From: CBDAKK01 sp965216965 | GTDB lineage: Bacteria > Spirochaetota > Spirochaetia > WTKD01 > G963693115 | DNA length: 8,591 nucleotides | Assembly: GCA_965216965.1 (NCBI GenBank) | Contig: CBDCGX010000040.1 | Span: 1 to 8,591, forward strand | Direction: 5' to 3' | Part shown: positions 1 to 6,877 of the stretch, piece after piece | How the letters are laid out: each line of letters opens with the position of its first letter | Position numbering within the stretch: the first letter of the stretch is position 1 | Notes under the pieces: generated by a model | What the model was told of the DNA's origin: nothing | Databases searched by the model: none | Seen by the model: the letters and a program-made list of their open reading frames with translations, nothing else | Program-made: the position numbers and the translations under genes

Positions 1-410
1 CTTATTTGAGTTATTTTTGTGAACATTTCGTTTGTAATCTTCTTCAGCTGAAACTTCATATCCTCTTTTTTCATAGTCATTCTGACTGCATATTCTAATG
101 TTAACTGTTTGATTGCATCAGTATTATCCATATAGTCTTTTCTTATTTTTTTTATATCTTCTTCTCCAAAGATATATTTTTTAAGAAACTCATATGTGTC
201 ACCTTTTTGACTTCTTAATGCACTTGCTAGCTTTAATGGTTTTATTACTTTCTTCCCGTGAACCATCATTGTTCCTGCTACCTTCACATAGTCTTTTTCG
301 AAATTTGCTTTGAAGCTACCCCAAGCTACTAGTTCTGACCTATAAATTGCTCTATAATCTGCTCCTAATCCGTTTTCCGATGGAGTGAATACTGGTATAG
401 CTTGTGTCAC
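1..410 (-). CDS. Unrecognised phage protein, GTG start, cut by left window edge
   Basis: The reading frame opens at a GTG (408-410) and stays open for 136 codons to the window edge, so the C-terminus is missing. It begins MTQAIPVFTPSENG and continues with a charged, mostly helical sequence rich in Lys, Glu, Met and Ile (for example YEFLKKYIFGEEDIKKIRKD and, further on, TMKKEDMKFQLKKI). I see no signal peptide, membrane segment or motif I recognise. The GTG is chosen because AAAGGAGG lies six bases upstream, inside the last codons of the preceding fibre gene, whose TAA ends one base before this start. Position right after two fibre genes suggests a virion or fibre-assembly protein, but that is inference only. 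The real gene is clear; its function is not. Confidence 0.85.
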   Translation of the reverse strand, partial: MTQAIPVFTPSENGLGADYRAIYRSELVAWGSFKANFEKDYVKVAGTMMVHGKKVIKPLKLASALRSQKGDTYEFLKKYIFGEEDIKKIRKDYMDNTDAIKQLTLEYAVRMTMKKEDMKFQLKKITNEMFTKITQI

Positions 411-411
411 T

Positions 412-1803
412 TTATGCCTCCTTTATTTTTTCCATCATAATAAGTTTTCCAATTAAAGTTGCTTCCTTTGTCTTATCTTTTTTTACAAAGAAGAAACTAA
501 TCAGTTTATCGTTATTGCCTTTTATTTTTGTTTCTTTTACGTTTTCTTTTACAAGATTGTCTTTTATTCTTGTGTTTTTTATCTCTGCTTTTTTCTTAAA
601 CCAAAATGGATAAAAGATTTGGCCACCTCCTTCTTTTTTTATATTAATATTTATTTCTGAATATAAACTTTCTGTTATTCTCTTTTCTTCCTCTTCCTTT
701 TTTCTAACTACATATTCCCAATCTATATCTTTGTGAATATTGTCTACTGCTTTAAATTCAGACAAATAAATAGACACTCCTTTCGAGTGTATTCCTTTTC
801 CACTAACAGTAAATACTGTTGTGTTGTCATTCTGTACTTTGTCTATCTCTATTAACTGCCAGTTTTCATTTTGTTGGTCTATTTTTGATGAAAAGTCTAC
901 TTCAGATACAGCTCCACTTCCATCCAAATTACCAGTTCTTGCTTTTATAGAATATACTACTGACGAATGTTGAGCTAATCCTCTATCTTTTGTTATTTTC
1001 ATCCAAAATCTTACCTTTATGCTTTTCACGCTTGTAACATTGCCTCCTCTACTTTGATATCCTTTGTTTCCCATAAAGAATGTTGATGCACTTACTATTA
1101 TTGCTCCTCCTACTCCTTGCTTCGCCCTTTCATATATTCTAAATTCTTTTCCTACTCCTTCTCTTCTGCTAGAATCATTACTTTCCATTCGGTCGTATTT
1201 GCCTACCCAACCTGGGATTATTGGCTCTAGATAACCTGCGTCAGTACTTTCTACTCCTACTTTTCTTTTTTCATAATCTTCCATCCAAGGATTTGCATTT
1301 TCTAATATTGGTTGCTCTTCCCCTCTTAGGACTATTTGGTTGTTTCTCTTTCCTTTTTCACCTTTTTCTCCCCCTAGTTTTCCCTTCTTTATCCATTGAC
1401 CTTTTTCTGCTTCATAAATCCATCCTCTTCTATTCTTATCTGTACATATCCACTGTTCACCTTCTGCTTGCTTTTTATTCATTATATTTGAATATGTGTC
1501 TTCTCCTTTTATTAAAACATTTATTCCTTTTTTCCCCGTTTTTCCCTCTGAAATTTTCCACTTAAGTGTTTCTTTTTCTAGCTTTACCTTTGTGTCTTCT
1601 ATTACTTTTATTTTTTCTGTAGTAGTTAGTATGTCTTTATATTTTTTTACTATCTCTACAATTTTCTTATAATTTTCATTTCCGTTTTCTATTGCTTCAA
1701 TAACTTTATCTGGGGTTTCGATTGTATTTTCTGCACTTGTTATTATTTTTGGGTAGTAATTGTCTCTAATTATTCTTAATATATTTATAAACGCTGCCGT
1801 CAT
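412..1803 (-). CDS. Tail fibre-like protein 2, collagen-like stalk
   Basis: A 463-residue protein that looks like a phage tail fibre or receptor-binding appendage. The N-terminus (residues 5-20) carries F-I-x-I-L-R-I-I-R-D-x-Y-Y-P-x-I, nearly the same motif as the fibre encoded just upstream, and is probably the virion attachment part. Residues 25-80 are charged and helical. Short Gly-X-Y stretches occur at 87-93 and 145-151 and flank a compact module (about 100-140) with GEQWI, GWIY and GQWIKKG. Residues about 215-350 look like a beta-sandwich, perhaps a carbohydrate-binding fold. A Lys/Glu-rich linker (367-374) leads to a basic C-terminal part. No catalytic motif for a depolymerase was seen. 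The start ATG overlaps the TGA of the upstream gene (ATGA), with an AGAGGA ribosome site six bases upstream. The fibre role is inferred from architecture; homology to a named family was not testable here. Confidence 0.75.
   Translation of the reverse strand: MTAAFINILRIIRDNYYPKIITSAENTIETPDKVIEAIENGNENYKKIVEIVKKYKDILTTTEKIKVIEDTKVKLEKETLKWKISEGKTGKKGINVLIKGEDTYSNIMNKKQAEGEQWICTDKNRRGWIYEAEKGQWIKKGKLGGEKGEKGKRNNQIVLRGEEQPILENANPWMEDYEKRKVGVESTDAGYLEPIIPGWVGKYDRMESNDSSRREGVGKEFRIYERAKQGVGGAIIVSASTFFMGNKGYQSRGGNVTSVKSIKVRFWMKITKDRGLAQHSSVVYSIKARTGNLDGSGAVSEVDFSSKIDQQNENWQLIEIDKVQNDNTTVFTVSGKGIHSKGVSIYLSEFKAVDNIHKDIDWEYVVRKKEEEEKRITESLYSEININIKKEGGGQIFYPFWFKKKAEIKNTRIKDNLVKENVKETKIKGNNDKLISFFFVKKDKTKEATLIGKLIMMEKIKEA
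417..424 (-). promoter_or_regulatory. Ribosome binding site deciding the GTG start
   Basis: The minus strand reads AAAGGAGG, then the six bases CATAAA, then GTG. The site lies within the last codons of the upstream fibre gene (Lys-Glu-Ala-stop). It is among the best Shine-Dalgarno matches in the window and is what supports a GTG start for the gene running off the left edge. Confidence 0.85.
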
Positions 1804-3107
1804 ACTATTTCCTCTATTTCAATGTCTACTTCTATTTTTTTTCCAGCAGCACTTGTTTTTCCGATTATTTCTATGGTATTTTCGCTTGTTATTGTTACTT
1901 CTTTTGGCGTAGTTACTGTTTTTCCTTCTTCTCTTTGCTCTTTCACTTTAATGCTTCTCTTTGTTGTTTCTGGAACGAACGCCACAATATAATACATACC
2001 AACTTGCGTTGTTCCAGTTGATGTTTTATACGAGTAAGATTTCTCCATTTTTTCTTTTTCTTCATTATCCTTCATTGAGAGTATATAATCTATGTTTTTT
2101 CCTGGGTATATTTTCACTTTTCTTATTTCAAAGTCTGCCGGCATACCAATCGTATCTACTTCAATTTGCATTCTTATTCTGTTTTCTTCCATATTTCCTT
2201 CTGAAATAAAGTTTACTTTTATTTTCTCAAAGCTTCCTTTTGTTTTTGCTGAATTTGGTTCTGAATGGTATTTTAATGTTTTTCTTTTATTCTCTCCTAC
2301 TAGCTGTTCTATCCTTACATTCAGCCCCACTACTGAATTTTTGTTATACATTATCTCAAATTCTGCAGTATATTCTCTTGTTCCTTCTTCTCTCCATAAT
2401 TCTGCTACAGTATTTAGTACAACTAGTCCAATATTATTTCTTTTTGCTTTTAAGACATTGTTTGTTACAGTTACTATTGTTTGTCTTCCTGCTCTCCAAT
2501 TTGGTGCCACTATCCCTGTTTGTGTAGTTACTGTGTATGGATAGTGCTTTCTTCCTCTAATAAAGTATCCATTTGCATTCATTACTCTTGATGTTGTTTT
2601 TCCATTTTGGTCATACAGTCCCATATCTCCTTTATCCCCCTTTACTCCTTTGAACTTTCCTACTTTTGCCCAATTATCTTGAGTTACTTCTCCCCTTTGA
2701 GATATGTATCCATCTCCATTTACTGAATTTTCATCTATCCATATGTCGCCAATCTTTGATGTTTTTTTAAATATTTCAGATAAATGAGCTTGTCCTTTGA
2801 CTCGTGTTCCGTATCCTCTCTCTCCTCTTGCTCCTGTTGGTATTTCAAAAGAAAATGCTCCATTATTTAATGTTACTACTGGTGTCCCCGTAATGTTTTG
2901 AGTATCAGGTAATACTTCTTTTACCCCTGCCACAACTAGGTCTCCCATTTCATCCTTTTTTTTTTGAGCATCTTGTTTTATCTTTTCTATTTCTTGTTTT
3001 CTTGCAATTATTTCTATTTCTAATTGTTTTATATGTTTGGCTATATCCACTATTTCTGGAAAATAAACATCTCTAATTACTCTAAGTACTTGTATAAATT
3101 CTGGCAT
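1800..3107 (-). CDS. Tail fibre-like protein 1, collagen-like stalk
   Basis: A 435-residue fibre or receptor-binding protein candidate. Residues 4-19 hold F-I-x-V-L-R-V-I-R-D-x-Y-F-P-x-I, shared with the next gene. Residues 20-55 form a charged coiled-coil-like helix (KHIKQLEIEI and onward). A short beta segment (about 74-90, TPVVTLNNGAFSFEIP) is followed by G-x-x-G repeats at 92-100, a compact module at 105-150 (GDIWI, GDGYIS, NWAKVGKFKG) and a Gly-X-Y stretch at 154-163 (GVKGDKGDMG). This order, short beta insert then collagen-like repeats and a Gly/Trp module, is common in fibres of phages from low-G+C hosts. Residues 240-335 look like a beta-sandwich domain, and the tail ends in beta-rich VTITSENTIEIIGKTS. 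The start has AAGGA upstream, and the gene begins nine bases after the preceding stop. Which of the two fibres contacts the receptor cannot be told from sequence. Confidence 0.75.
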   Translation of the reverse strand: MPEFIQVLRVIRDVYFPEIVDIAKHIKQLEIEIIARKQEIEKIKQDAQKKKDEMGDLVVAGVKEVLPDTQNITGTPVVTLNNGAFSFEIPTGARGERGYGTRVKGQAHLSEIFKKTSKIGDIWIDENSVNGDGYISQRGEVTQDNWAKVGKFKGVKGDKGDMGLYDQNGKTTSRVMNANGYFIRGRKHYPYTVTTQTGIVAPNWRAGRQTIVTVTNNVLKAKRNNIGLVVLNTVAELWREEGTREYTAEFEIMYNKNSVVGLNVRIEQLVGENKRKTLKYHSEPNSAKTKGSFEKIKVNFISEGNMEENRIRMQIEVDTIGMPADFEIRKVKIYPGKNIDYILSMKDNEEKEKMEKSYSYKTSTGTTQVGMYYIVAFVPETTKRSIKVKEQREEGKTVTTPKEVTITSENTIEIIGKTSAAGKKIEVDIEIEEIV

Positions 3108-3116
3108 ATTAATTCC

Positions 3117-3764
3117 TTACTGGTTTGTTGGGCAGGGATATACATCTACAATAGTATCACATCCTACTACACATTTTCTTGGTTCTCTACACTCATATTC
3201 ATCCATTATCCTATCGTCTAATGATTGCAGCAGTTCAGAGTCTCTTGTTTGATTTGTTGGTTTTGTTGCAGGAGTTTTTGTTATCTCTGTTCTCCTCCAT
3301 CCAACATCGTGATTATTTCTTTTGTCGTCAGTAAAATCTATAATTACTGTCATTGGCTTTTTGTCTATATTGTCAGCCGATGCTCCAATCGCTCCATCTA
3401 CTGAATTATCTGCATCAAATGATGCATCGTTTTGATAGTTTACCCATCTATACCACAAGTCTAATTCTTCTGGTGAAAAGTGATCAAGAGTATCTGTTGA
3501 CATAGCACATCTCATCGCATATATAAAATCATCATCCCACTGATAACACATTCCTCTTATTGTCGGAATGGGCTTATATGGCGTTCCTTTTTCTTGCACT
3601 ATTTTTTGCTCATATATTTTTGATGATGGAGTTAACCTTCCCCAATTGTCTATTTGAGCTCTCTCTTCCTCCGTTAATGCTTCGTACCTTTCTTTGTTTC
3701 TTATTTTTTCTAGATCTGCATCTTGCACTGGTGGTATGTATGTACCATTTCTTATTTTGTCCAT
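3117..3764 (-). CDS. Unrecognised protein with C-terminal cysteine cluster
   Basis: A 215-residue protein I do not recognise. The N-terminal third is polar and helical (EALTEEERAQIDNWGRL), followed by an aromatic-rich core at about 68-110 (IRGMCYQWDDDFIYAMRC, then FSPEELDLWYRWVNYQ). The middle (115-150) is Asp-rich and small-residue-rich (SFDADNSVDGAIGASADN) and leads into a beta-like segment (MTVIIDF). Six cysteines are present: C73, C86, and a C-terminal group C192, C198, C202, C211 spaced C-x5-C-x3-C-x8-C in the last 24 residues. Such a cluster could bind metal, but no known zinc-finger spacing is matched. It sits between the large terminase plus a 140-residue protein on one side and the fibres on the other, so a tail or neck role is plausible by position. 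The start is secure because AGGAGG lies five bases upstream. Confidence 0.85.
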   Translation of the reverse strand: MDKIRNGTYIPPVQDADLEKIRNKERYEALTEEERAQIDNWGRLTPSSKIYEQKIVQEKGTPYKPIPTIRGMCYQWDDDFIYAMRCAMSTDTLDHFSPEELDLWYRWVNYQNDASFDADNSVDGAIGASADNIDKKPMTVIIDFTDDKRNNHDVGWRRTEITKTPATKPTNQTRDSELLQSLDDRIMDEYECREPRKCVVGCDTIVDVYPCPTNQ

Positions 3765-3769
3765 CTTTT

Positions 3770-3775
3770 CCTCCT
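3770..3775 (-). promoter_or_regulatory. Ribosome binding site overlapping the upstream stop codon
   Basis: The minus strand reads TAGGAGG then AAAAG then ATG. The TAG that ends the 140-residue gene supplies the first bases of the AGGAGG Shine-Dalgarno site for the 215-residue gene, so termination of one and initiation of the other are physically linked. Confidence 0.8.
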
Positions 3776-4196
3776 AAGGAAAATTTCCATATCTTCTATG
3801 GTTATTGCTTGAATATTCAAGATATTCAGTTGATATTTTGTCATTATAGTCCTCTACTTCTACATAATAGTTGTGCATATGTCTTTTTACTAGTTGAATT
3901 TCTAACCCTGCTAAAACAAGGTATGCTACTGCATCTATCAGGTCTTCTTCCATATCCAAATCGTGTCCTGAGCCTGCGATTGGTCTTTTTGGAAAAGCTA
4001 GAAACAAATCATTATCGATTCTTTTCATTACTTGAATTCCTTCTTTTGTTTTCTGAGTTAAATCTAGTGGCACACAGTCCCTTGCTACTCTCTTCATTGC
4101 AGAATATGTTCTCTCTATTATGTTTTCTGATTTTGATATGCTCGTTCTTCCTACTGATTTTGTGAGAATGAATCTTTCAAATTCTTCTATTGTCAT
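3774..4196 (-). CDS. Unrecognised small protein after terminase, possible head-tail connector
   Basis: A 140-residue soluble protein with no membrane segment. Residues 1-40 are helical and basic; then come a PLDLT segment (43-47), a short region ending LFLAFPKRPIAG (64-75), an acidic helix D-L-D-M-E-E-D-L-I-D-A-V-A-Y (79-92) and a hydrophobic helix to about 103. The ending is polar and aromatic (NYYVEVEDY, YLEYSSNNHRRYGNFP). The pattern of an FxxxPxxP-like strand followed by an Asp/Glu-rich helix that packs against a hydrophobic helix reminds me of small head-tail connector or tail-completion proteins, but I cannot match it to a family. Its position directly after the large terminase, nine bases downstream of its TAA, with AAAGGA as ribosome site, supports a late-gene role. 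The gene is real; the connector idea is weak inference. Confidence 0.8.
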   Translation of the reverse strand: MTIEEFERFILTKSVGRTSISKSENIIERTYSAMKRVARDCVPLDLTQKTKEGIQVMKRIDNDLFLAFPKRPIAGSGHDLDMEEDLIDAVAYLVLAGLEIQLVKRHMHNYYVEVEDYNDKISTEYLEYSSNNHRRYGNFP

Positions 4197-4205
4197 AATT
4201 TTCCT

Positions 4206-5762
4206 TTATAAGTATTTTATAACTTCGTAATCCTCTTCATCTTCTCCCATTATTTCACTTCCATAATTTTCCATTGGTGAATAGATAAAGTCCTTATCGT
4301 TGAAATTGGCTAGGCAATCTAGTGTATCAATAGTTGGAGTTGTCGCCCCAGTCTTTAAGTACCCTGCCATCTGTTCTTCTAGCTCTAGTCTTCCTTCTTT
4401 TTGCTCTTCTCCACTACATATTATTATTTTTCCTCTCCTGTGTAATGGTGATATTCCTATTATTCTTGCGTGTTTACTCTCCTCATTGTTGCTAGTTAAA
4501 TCTTCAAAGTTAAAGAATATCTTTCTTTTCTCCATTTCTTTATCTATATAATGATTATAAACTTGTTGTATTGTAGCTTTTTCTGCTCTAACTTCTAATG
4601 GATTAAATAGTCTGACGTGTTCAAATAGCATATCTATTACTTGGTCTGGATTCATTCTCCCTGAACTTGCTAGTAAGACATATCTGTTTGAGTCACCATC
4701 TATTGCTATGGTCATTATTGCTGATTTTGCTGCAGTTTTTTTCTTTGATATTGCTACATCTATTGTTGTGAATATGTTCATAGTGTGCAGCTTGTCTTTT
4801 ATGTCTTTGTATTTTACTGTTCTATTATTTTGCTTCTTGAAGACTCTCATTTTTTCACTTGCTAGTTCTAGTAAGTACTCTCTTCTCCAGGAGTCTTCTC
4901 CTCCAATAGACTTTGCTTTCTTGTACTTTTTCCATACTCTTCCCATACTATGTAGTGTCGGCCAACTCGTTGTACCTTCTTTTTTGAACTCTTTCATTAA
5001 GGGTAGGAATATTGAATAGCACTCTTTACTCTTTAATAATCTATATATTATGTCATCTTGATGCATAAATGTTCCAACTGTAATACTTTTGTTATGACTA
5101 GTATCCATCGCTGGTGTTACTGCTGAAACTAACCAGTTCAGTTGTTTTTCTCGTTCTTTTTCTGAAGTTAGTATATCCTCAGGAAGAATATCGTCAAAAA
5201 ATAAGACTTGCAATCTCTTATCTATTCCGTTTTCATCTGAGATTTTCGTCCCTCTGATAGCATCATTCGCACCAAATGCGAATATGTTAACTATGTGTCC
5301 AAATCTATTTACATAACAAATTTGATTTCCTCTATCTGCTACATTTTTACCATTGCTTTTTTTAGCAATAGATATTCCTTCTCTTAATCTCTCTGAGCTC
5401 TCAATTGCAGCAACTATACTCGCTAATAATAGTACAGCCTGCTTATATGTTGCAGAGAATATCGCCATATTAGTTACTTTACCAAAGTTAATTAAATGAC
5501 CAGTTTCTATGATGCTCAATGGTATAAACTTTGTTGCAACCGTTGATTTTGCTGCTTCCCTGTGACACACTGCTTCTACTTCTGTTTTTTTTGATAACAA
5601 AACATCTATCATAGCATAATGTATCTTTGGAGTAGGAGTATCCTCTTTTGGTAGCGTTGCATTTACCCAAGAGAAGAATTCTAGCGATTGAGCTTTCGGA
5701 TTGTATGGCTTATCGTAATCAATCTCTACTGTGTTTGCGAAGTCATTTGATTTCAGTAACAT
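4206..5762 (-). CDS. terL: Terminase large subunit (packaging ATPase and nuclease)
   Basis: The motor that pumps phage DNA into the procapsid and cuts it at the start and end of packaging. The 518-residue length suits the family. The N-terminal ATPase half shows a Walker A-type loop C-H-R-E-A-A-K-S-T (67-75, catalytic Lys73), a segment FGANDAIRGTKIS (163-175) like the Gly/Arg-rich motif common in phage terminases, a Walker B strand L-Q-V-L-F-F-D-D (184-191) and a coupling motif T-V-G-T (228-231). The C-terminal RNase H-like nuclease has candidate metal-binding acids at D335 (TIDVAIS), E394 (VRAEKA) and D479 or D482 (TIDTLDCLA). The C-terminus is acidic (EDEEDYE). The start overlaps the small subunit by 20 bases, with AAGGAG nine bases upstream inside that gene; no other Met precedes the conserved region closely. 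Packaging type (cos, pac or terminal repeat) cannot be inferred without alignment. No intein or truncation is visible. Confidence 0.95.
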   Translation of the reverse strand: MLLKSNDFANTVEIDYDKPYNPKAQSLEFFSWVNATLPKEDTPTPKIHYAMIDVLLSKKTEVEAVCHREAAKSTVATKFIPLSIIETGHLINFGKVTNMAIFSATYKQAVLLLASIVAAIESSERLREGISIAKKSNGKNVADRGNQICYVNRFGHIVNIFAFGANDAIRGTKISDENGIDKRLQVLFFDDILPEDILTSEKEREKQLNWLVSAVTPAMDTSHNKSITVGTFMHQDDIIYRLLKSKECYSIFLPLMKEFKKEGTTSWPTLHSMGRVWKKYKKAKSIGGEDSWRREYLLELASEKMRVFKKQNNRTVKYKDIKDKLHTMNIFTTIDVAISKKKTAAKSAIMTIAIDGDSNRYVLLASSGRMNPDQVIDMLFEHVRLFNPLEVRAEKATIQQVYNHYIDKEMEKRKIFFNFEDLTSNNEESKHARIIGISPLHRRGKIIICSGEEQKEGRLELEEQMAGYLKTGATTPTIDTLDCLANFNDKDFIYSPMENYGSEIMGEDEEDYEVIKYL

Positions 5763-6228
5763 CTATTATCTCTCCTTCTCTTCCAATCATTTTCCCAGCT
5801 TTTCCTAACTTGGATATTCCATCGATAAATGTTTTTAGTAATTCTATTGATTTTGCACTTGCATCCTCAACTTCTTTTTCTTCTATTCCGACTCCTATGT
5901 ATGGAGCTATTGCTTTTGCTGCTGATATTGAGTCTCTATCTTCACCGTGTTGTATAATATTCATTTGCTTCTGTATAATAGCTTGTCTATGACTTATAAA
6001 TGATGTTTTACTATTTGGCTGTAGAAATAATATTAACTCTTCTATCCAATCAATTCTTGTCTTTGCTCTAGATTTTCTTCTAGCTTTCTCTTCATCTACC
6101 TGATATGCAATCTTATATGCTAGCAAAGCTTTTACTCCACTAGCTATATGATCAGCAAAGATAAATCCTTGTATGAAATCCTTTTCAGAAACATCATACT
6201 TTATTTGTATTTTCCTTGCTTCTTTCAT
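5743..6228 (-). CDS. terS: Terminase small subunit (DNA recognition), probable
   Basis: A 161-residue protein immediately upstream of and overlapping the large terminase by 20 bases, the usual place for the small subunit, which binds the packaging site on viral DNA and recruits the large subunit. Residues 29-65 (ASGVKALLAYKIAYQVDEE and the following basic helix ending in IDWIEEL) resemble the ALxAYxxAY...A helix-turn-helix start of many phage small terminases. A central helical stretch (about 74-112, with SISAAKAIAPYIGV) would fit the oligomerisation region, and the C-terminus is charged (GREGEIIDVTEIK). The ATG follows directly after the TAG of the preceding gene (TAGATG), and the ribosome site is weak (AGAGAGAAG), suggesting coupled translation. 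The call rests on position, size and helical pattern rather than on a definitive motif. Confidence 0.8.
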   Translation of the reverse strand: MKEARKIQIKYDVSEKDFIQGFIFADHIASGVKALLAYKIAYQVDEEKARRKSRAKTRIDWIEELILFLQPNSKTSFISHRQAIIQKQMNIIQHGEDRDSISAAKAIAPYIGVGIEEKEVEDASAKSIELLKTFIDGISKLGKAGKMIGREGEIIDVTEIK

Positions 6229-6465
6229 CTATCTTCTCTCTGTTAATATTAGAATATTTCTATGATTTAATATTTCTTCTCCGTGCTTCTGGGCATTTAT
6301 TCCCCAAAATCTACCAGCTATCTCTTCATCAAATATTATTTCGTTCATAGAGTTTCTTACCCAGTTTTTTGCTTCGCTTCCTGCTGGTCTAAAACTACTG
6401 TGAACATCTCTTCTTGCTATCTTTAATTCTTCTCTACTCTTTACTTTCTGTATTTTCAATATCAT
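6229..6465 (-). CDS. Small unrecognised basic protein upstream of terminase
   Basis: A 78-residue protein starting at the ATG at 6463-6465. The open frame extends upstream to a TTG at 6507, but that start lies deep in the preceding gene, whereas the ATG has a purine-rich AGAAGAAG nearby and overlaps the preceding gene by only 32 bases. The product begins MILKIQKVKSREELKIARRD and contains a central segment SSFRPAGSEAKNWVRNSM and then AGRFWGINAQKHGEEI. It is soluble, with many Arg and Lys, and shows no membrane segment, so it is not a holin. It ends in TAG with no gap before the small terminase start. I do not recognise a family; a packaging accessory or nucleic-acid-binding role would fit only by position and charge. 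Confidence 0.7.
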   Translation of the reverse strand: MILKIQKVKSREELKIARRDVHSSFRPAGSEAKNWVRNSMNEIIFDEEIAGRFWGINAQKHGEEILNHRNILILTERR

Positions 6466-6877
6466 TGTTTTCTTCTTCTGGTGGTTGAGAAATAATTGCA
6501 AAAGCAATCTCTTTATCTAATTCGTTGTCGAATTCTTTTAATGCGTCAGCAACTGCATCTGATGCTTCTCTTATTAGCATTTTTGCATTCTCAATTGCTT
6601 CAAGATTATTGTTTAGTACTTTGTTTGTTTCTTTCCACTTTTTCTTTTTACCATTTACTTTGATTTCTCCATCTAGATAAACTACTGAAAGTGTTTCATT
6701 TACTTGAATTAGTCCTTCAGGAACTTCTTCTTCTACTTTTCCCAGATTTTTTGGTGGATTTTGACCTTCAGCTAGTGTATGCTCATTTGTGCCTTTCTCC
6801 TCTAGGGCTATTTGCTCTTGCTCATCATTTGTTCCACCAATATTTTTAACTCTTTTTTTGTTTTTATTTTTTCCCAT
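6434..6877 (-). CDS. Unrecognised charged protein, basic N-terminus and acidic C-terminus
   Basis: A 147-residue hydrophilic protein. It starts with a basic stretch (GKNKNKKRVKN, 2-12), followed by a low-complexity acidic and Gln/Asn-rich region to about 50. The ordered core is probably 52-130: a strand-rich part (VPEGLIQVNETLSVVYLDG, then EIKVNGKKKKW) and a long helix from about 85 to 128 (LEAIENAKMLIREASDAVAD and beyond). It ends in an acidic tail (PPEEENNDIENTESKE). The ATG shares a base with the TAA of the upstream gene (TAATG), and the ribosome site AAGGGAAG lies in that gene's last lysine codons. No family recognised. Opposite charge at the two ends might promote self-association or interaction with its lysine-tailed neighbours, which is speculation. 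Confidence 0.8.
   Translation of the reverse strand: MGKNKNKKRVKNIGGTNDEQEQIALEEKGTNEHTLAEGQNPPKNLGKVEEEVPEGLIQVNETLSVVYLDGEIKVNGKKKKWKETNKVLNNNLEAIENAKMLIREASDAVADALKEFDNELDKEIAFAIISQPPEEENNDIENTESKE

Noticed and set aside
404..613. Plus-strand open frame of 69 residues, Phe/Ser/Ile-rich and membrane-like
   Set aside because: It is antisense to the fibre 2 gene. The hydrophobic look comes from reading the pyrimidine-rich strand, and there is no ribosome site or neighbour on that strand.
1221..1565. Plus-strand 114-residue Leu/Phe-rich frame that could be mistaken for a membrane protein
   Set aside because: Antisense shadow of the fibre 2 gene; composition is explained by the T/C-rich strand.
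1961..2544. Three overlapping plus-strand frames rich in Leu and Phe
   Set aside because: They overlap each other in different frames, all inside the fibre 1 gene, which has clear domain structure on the other strand.
412..3107. Diversity-generating retroelement acting on the fibre genes
   Set aside because: No reverse transcriptase gene, template repeat or adenine-variable repeat pair was seen; the fibre tips differ too much overall to be a template/variable pair.
3560..4165. Plus-strand 201-residue Leu/Phe-rich frame
   Set aside because: It spans parts of two well-supported minus-strand genes and the ribosome site between them, so it is a shadow.
5352..5369. Inverted repeat ATTGCT / AGCAAT around a T-run, like a terminator stem
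   Set aside because: The six-base stem lies within the ATPase region of the large terminase, and no U-run follows on the coding strand. It encodes Ile-Ala-Lys-Lys-Ser-Asn.
5488..5670. Minus-strand 60-residue frame inside the large terminase gene
   Set aside because: It lies wholly in another frame across the Walker A region of a confidently identified gene, and its content has no motif.
6434..6507. Longer version of the 78-residue gene, starting at TTG at 6507
   Set aside because: The extra 14 residues overlap the preceding gene more deeply and start at a rare codon; the ATG at 6465 has purine-rich upstream bases. A programmed frameshift joining the two genes would need a +1 shift, and no typical slippery site was seen.
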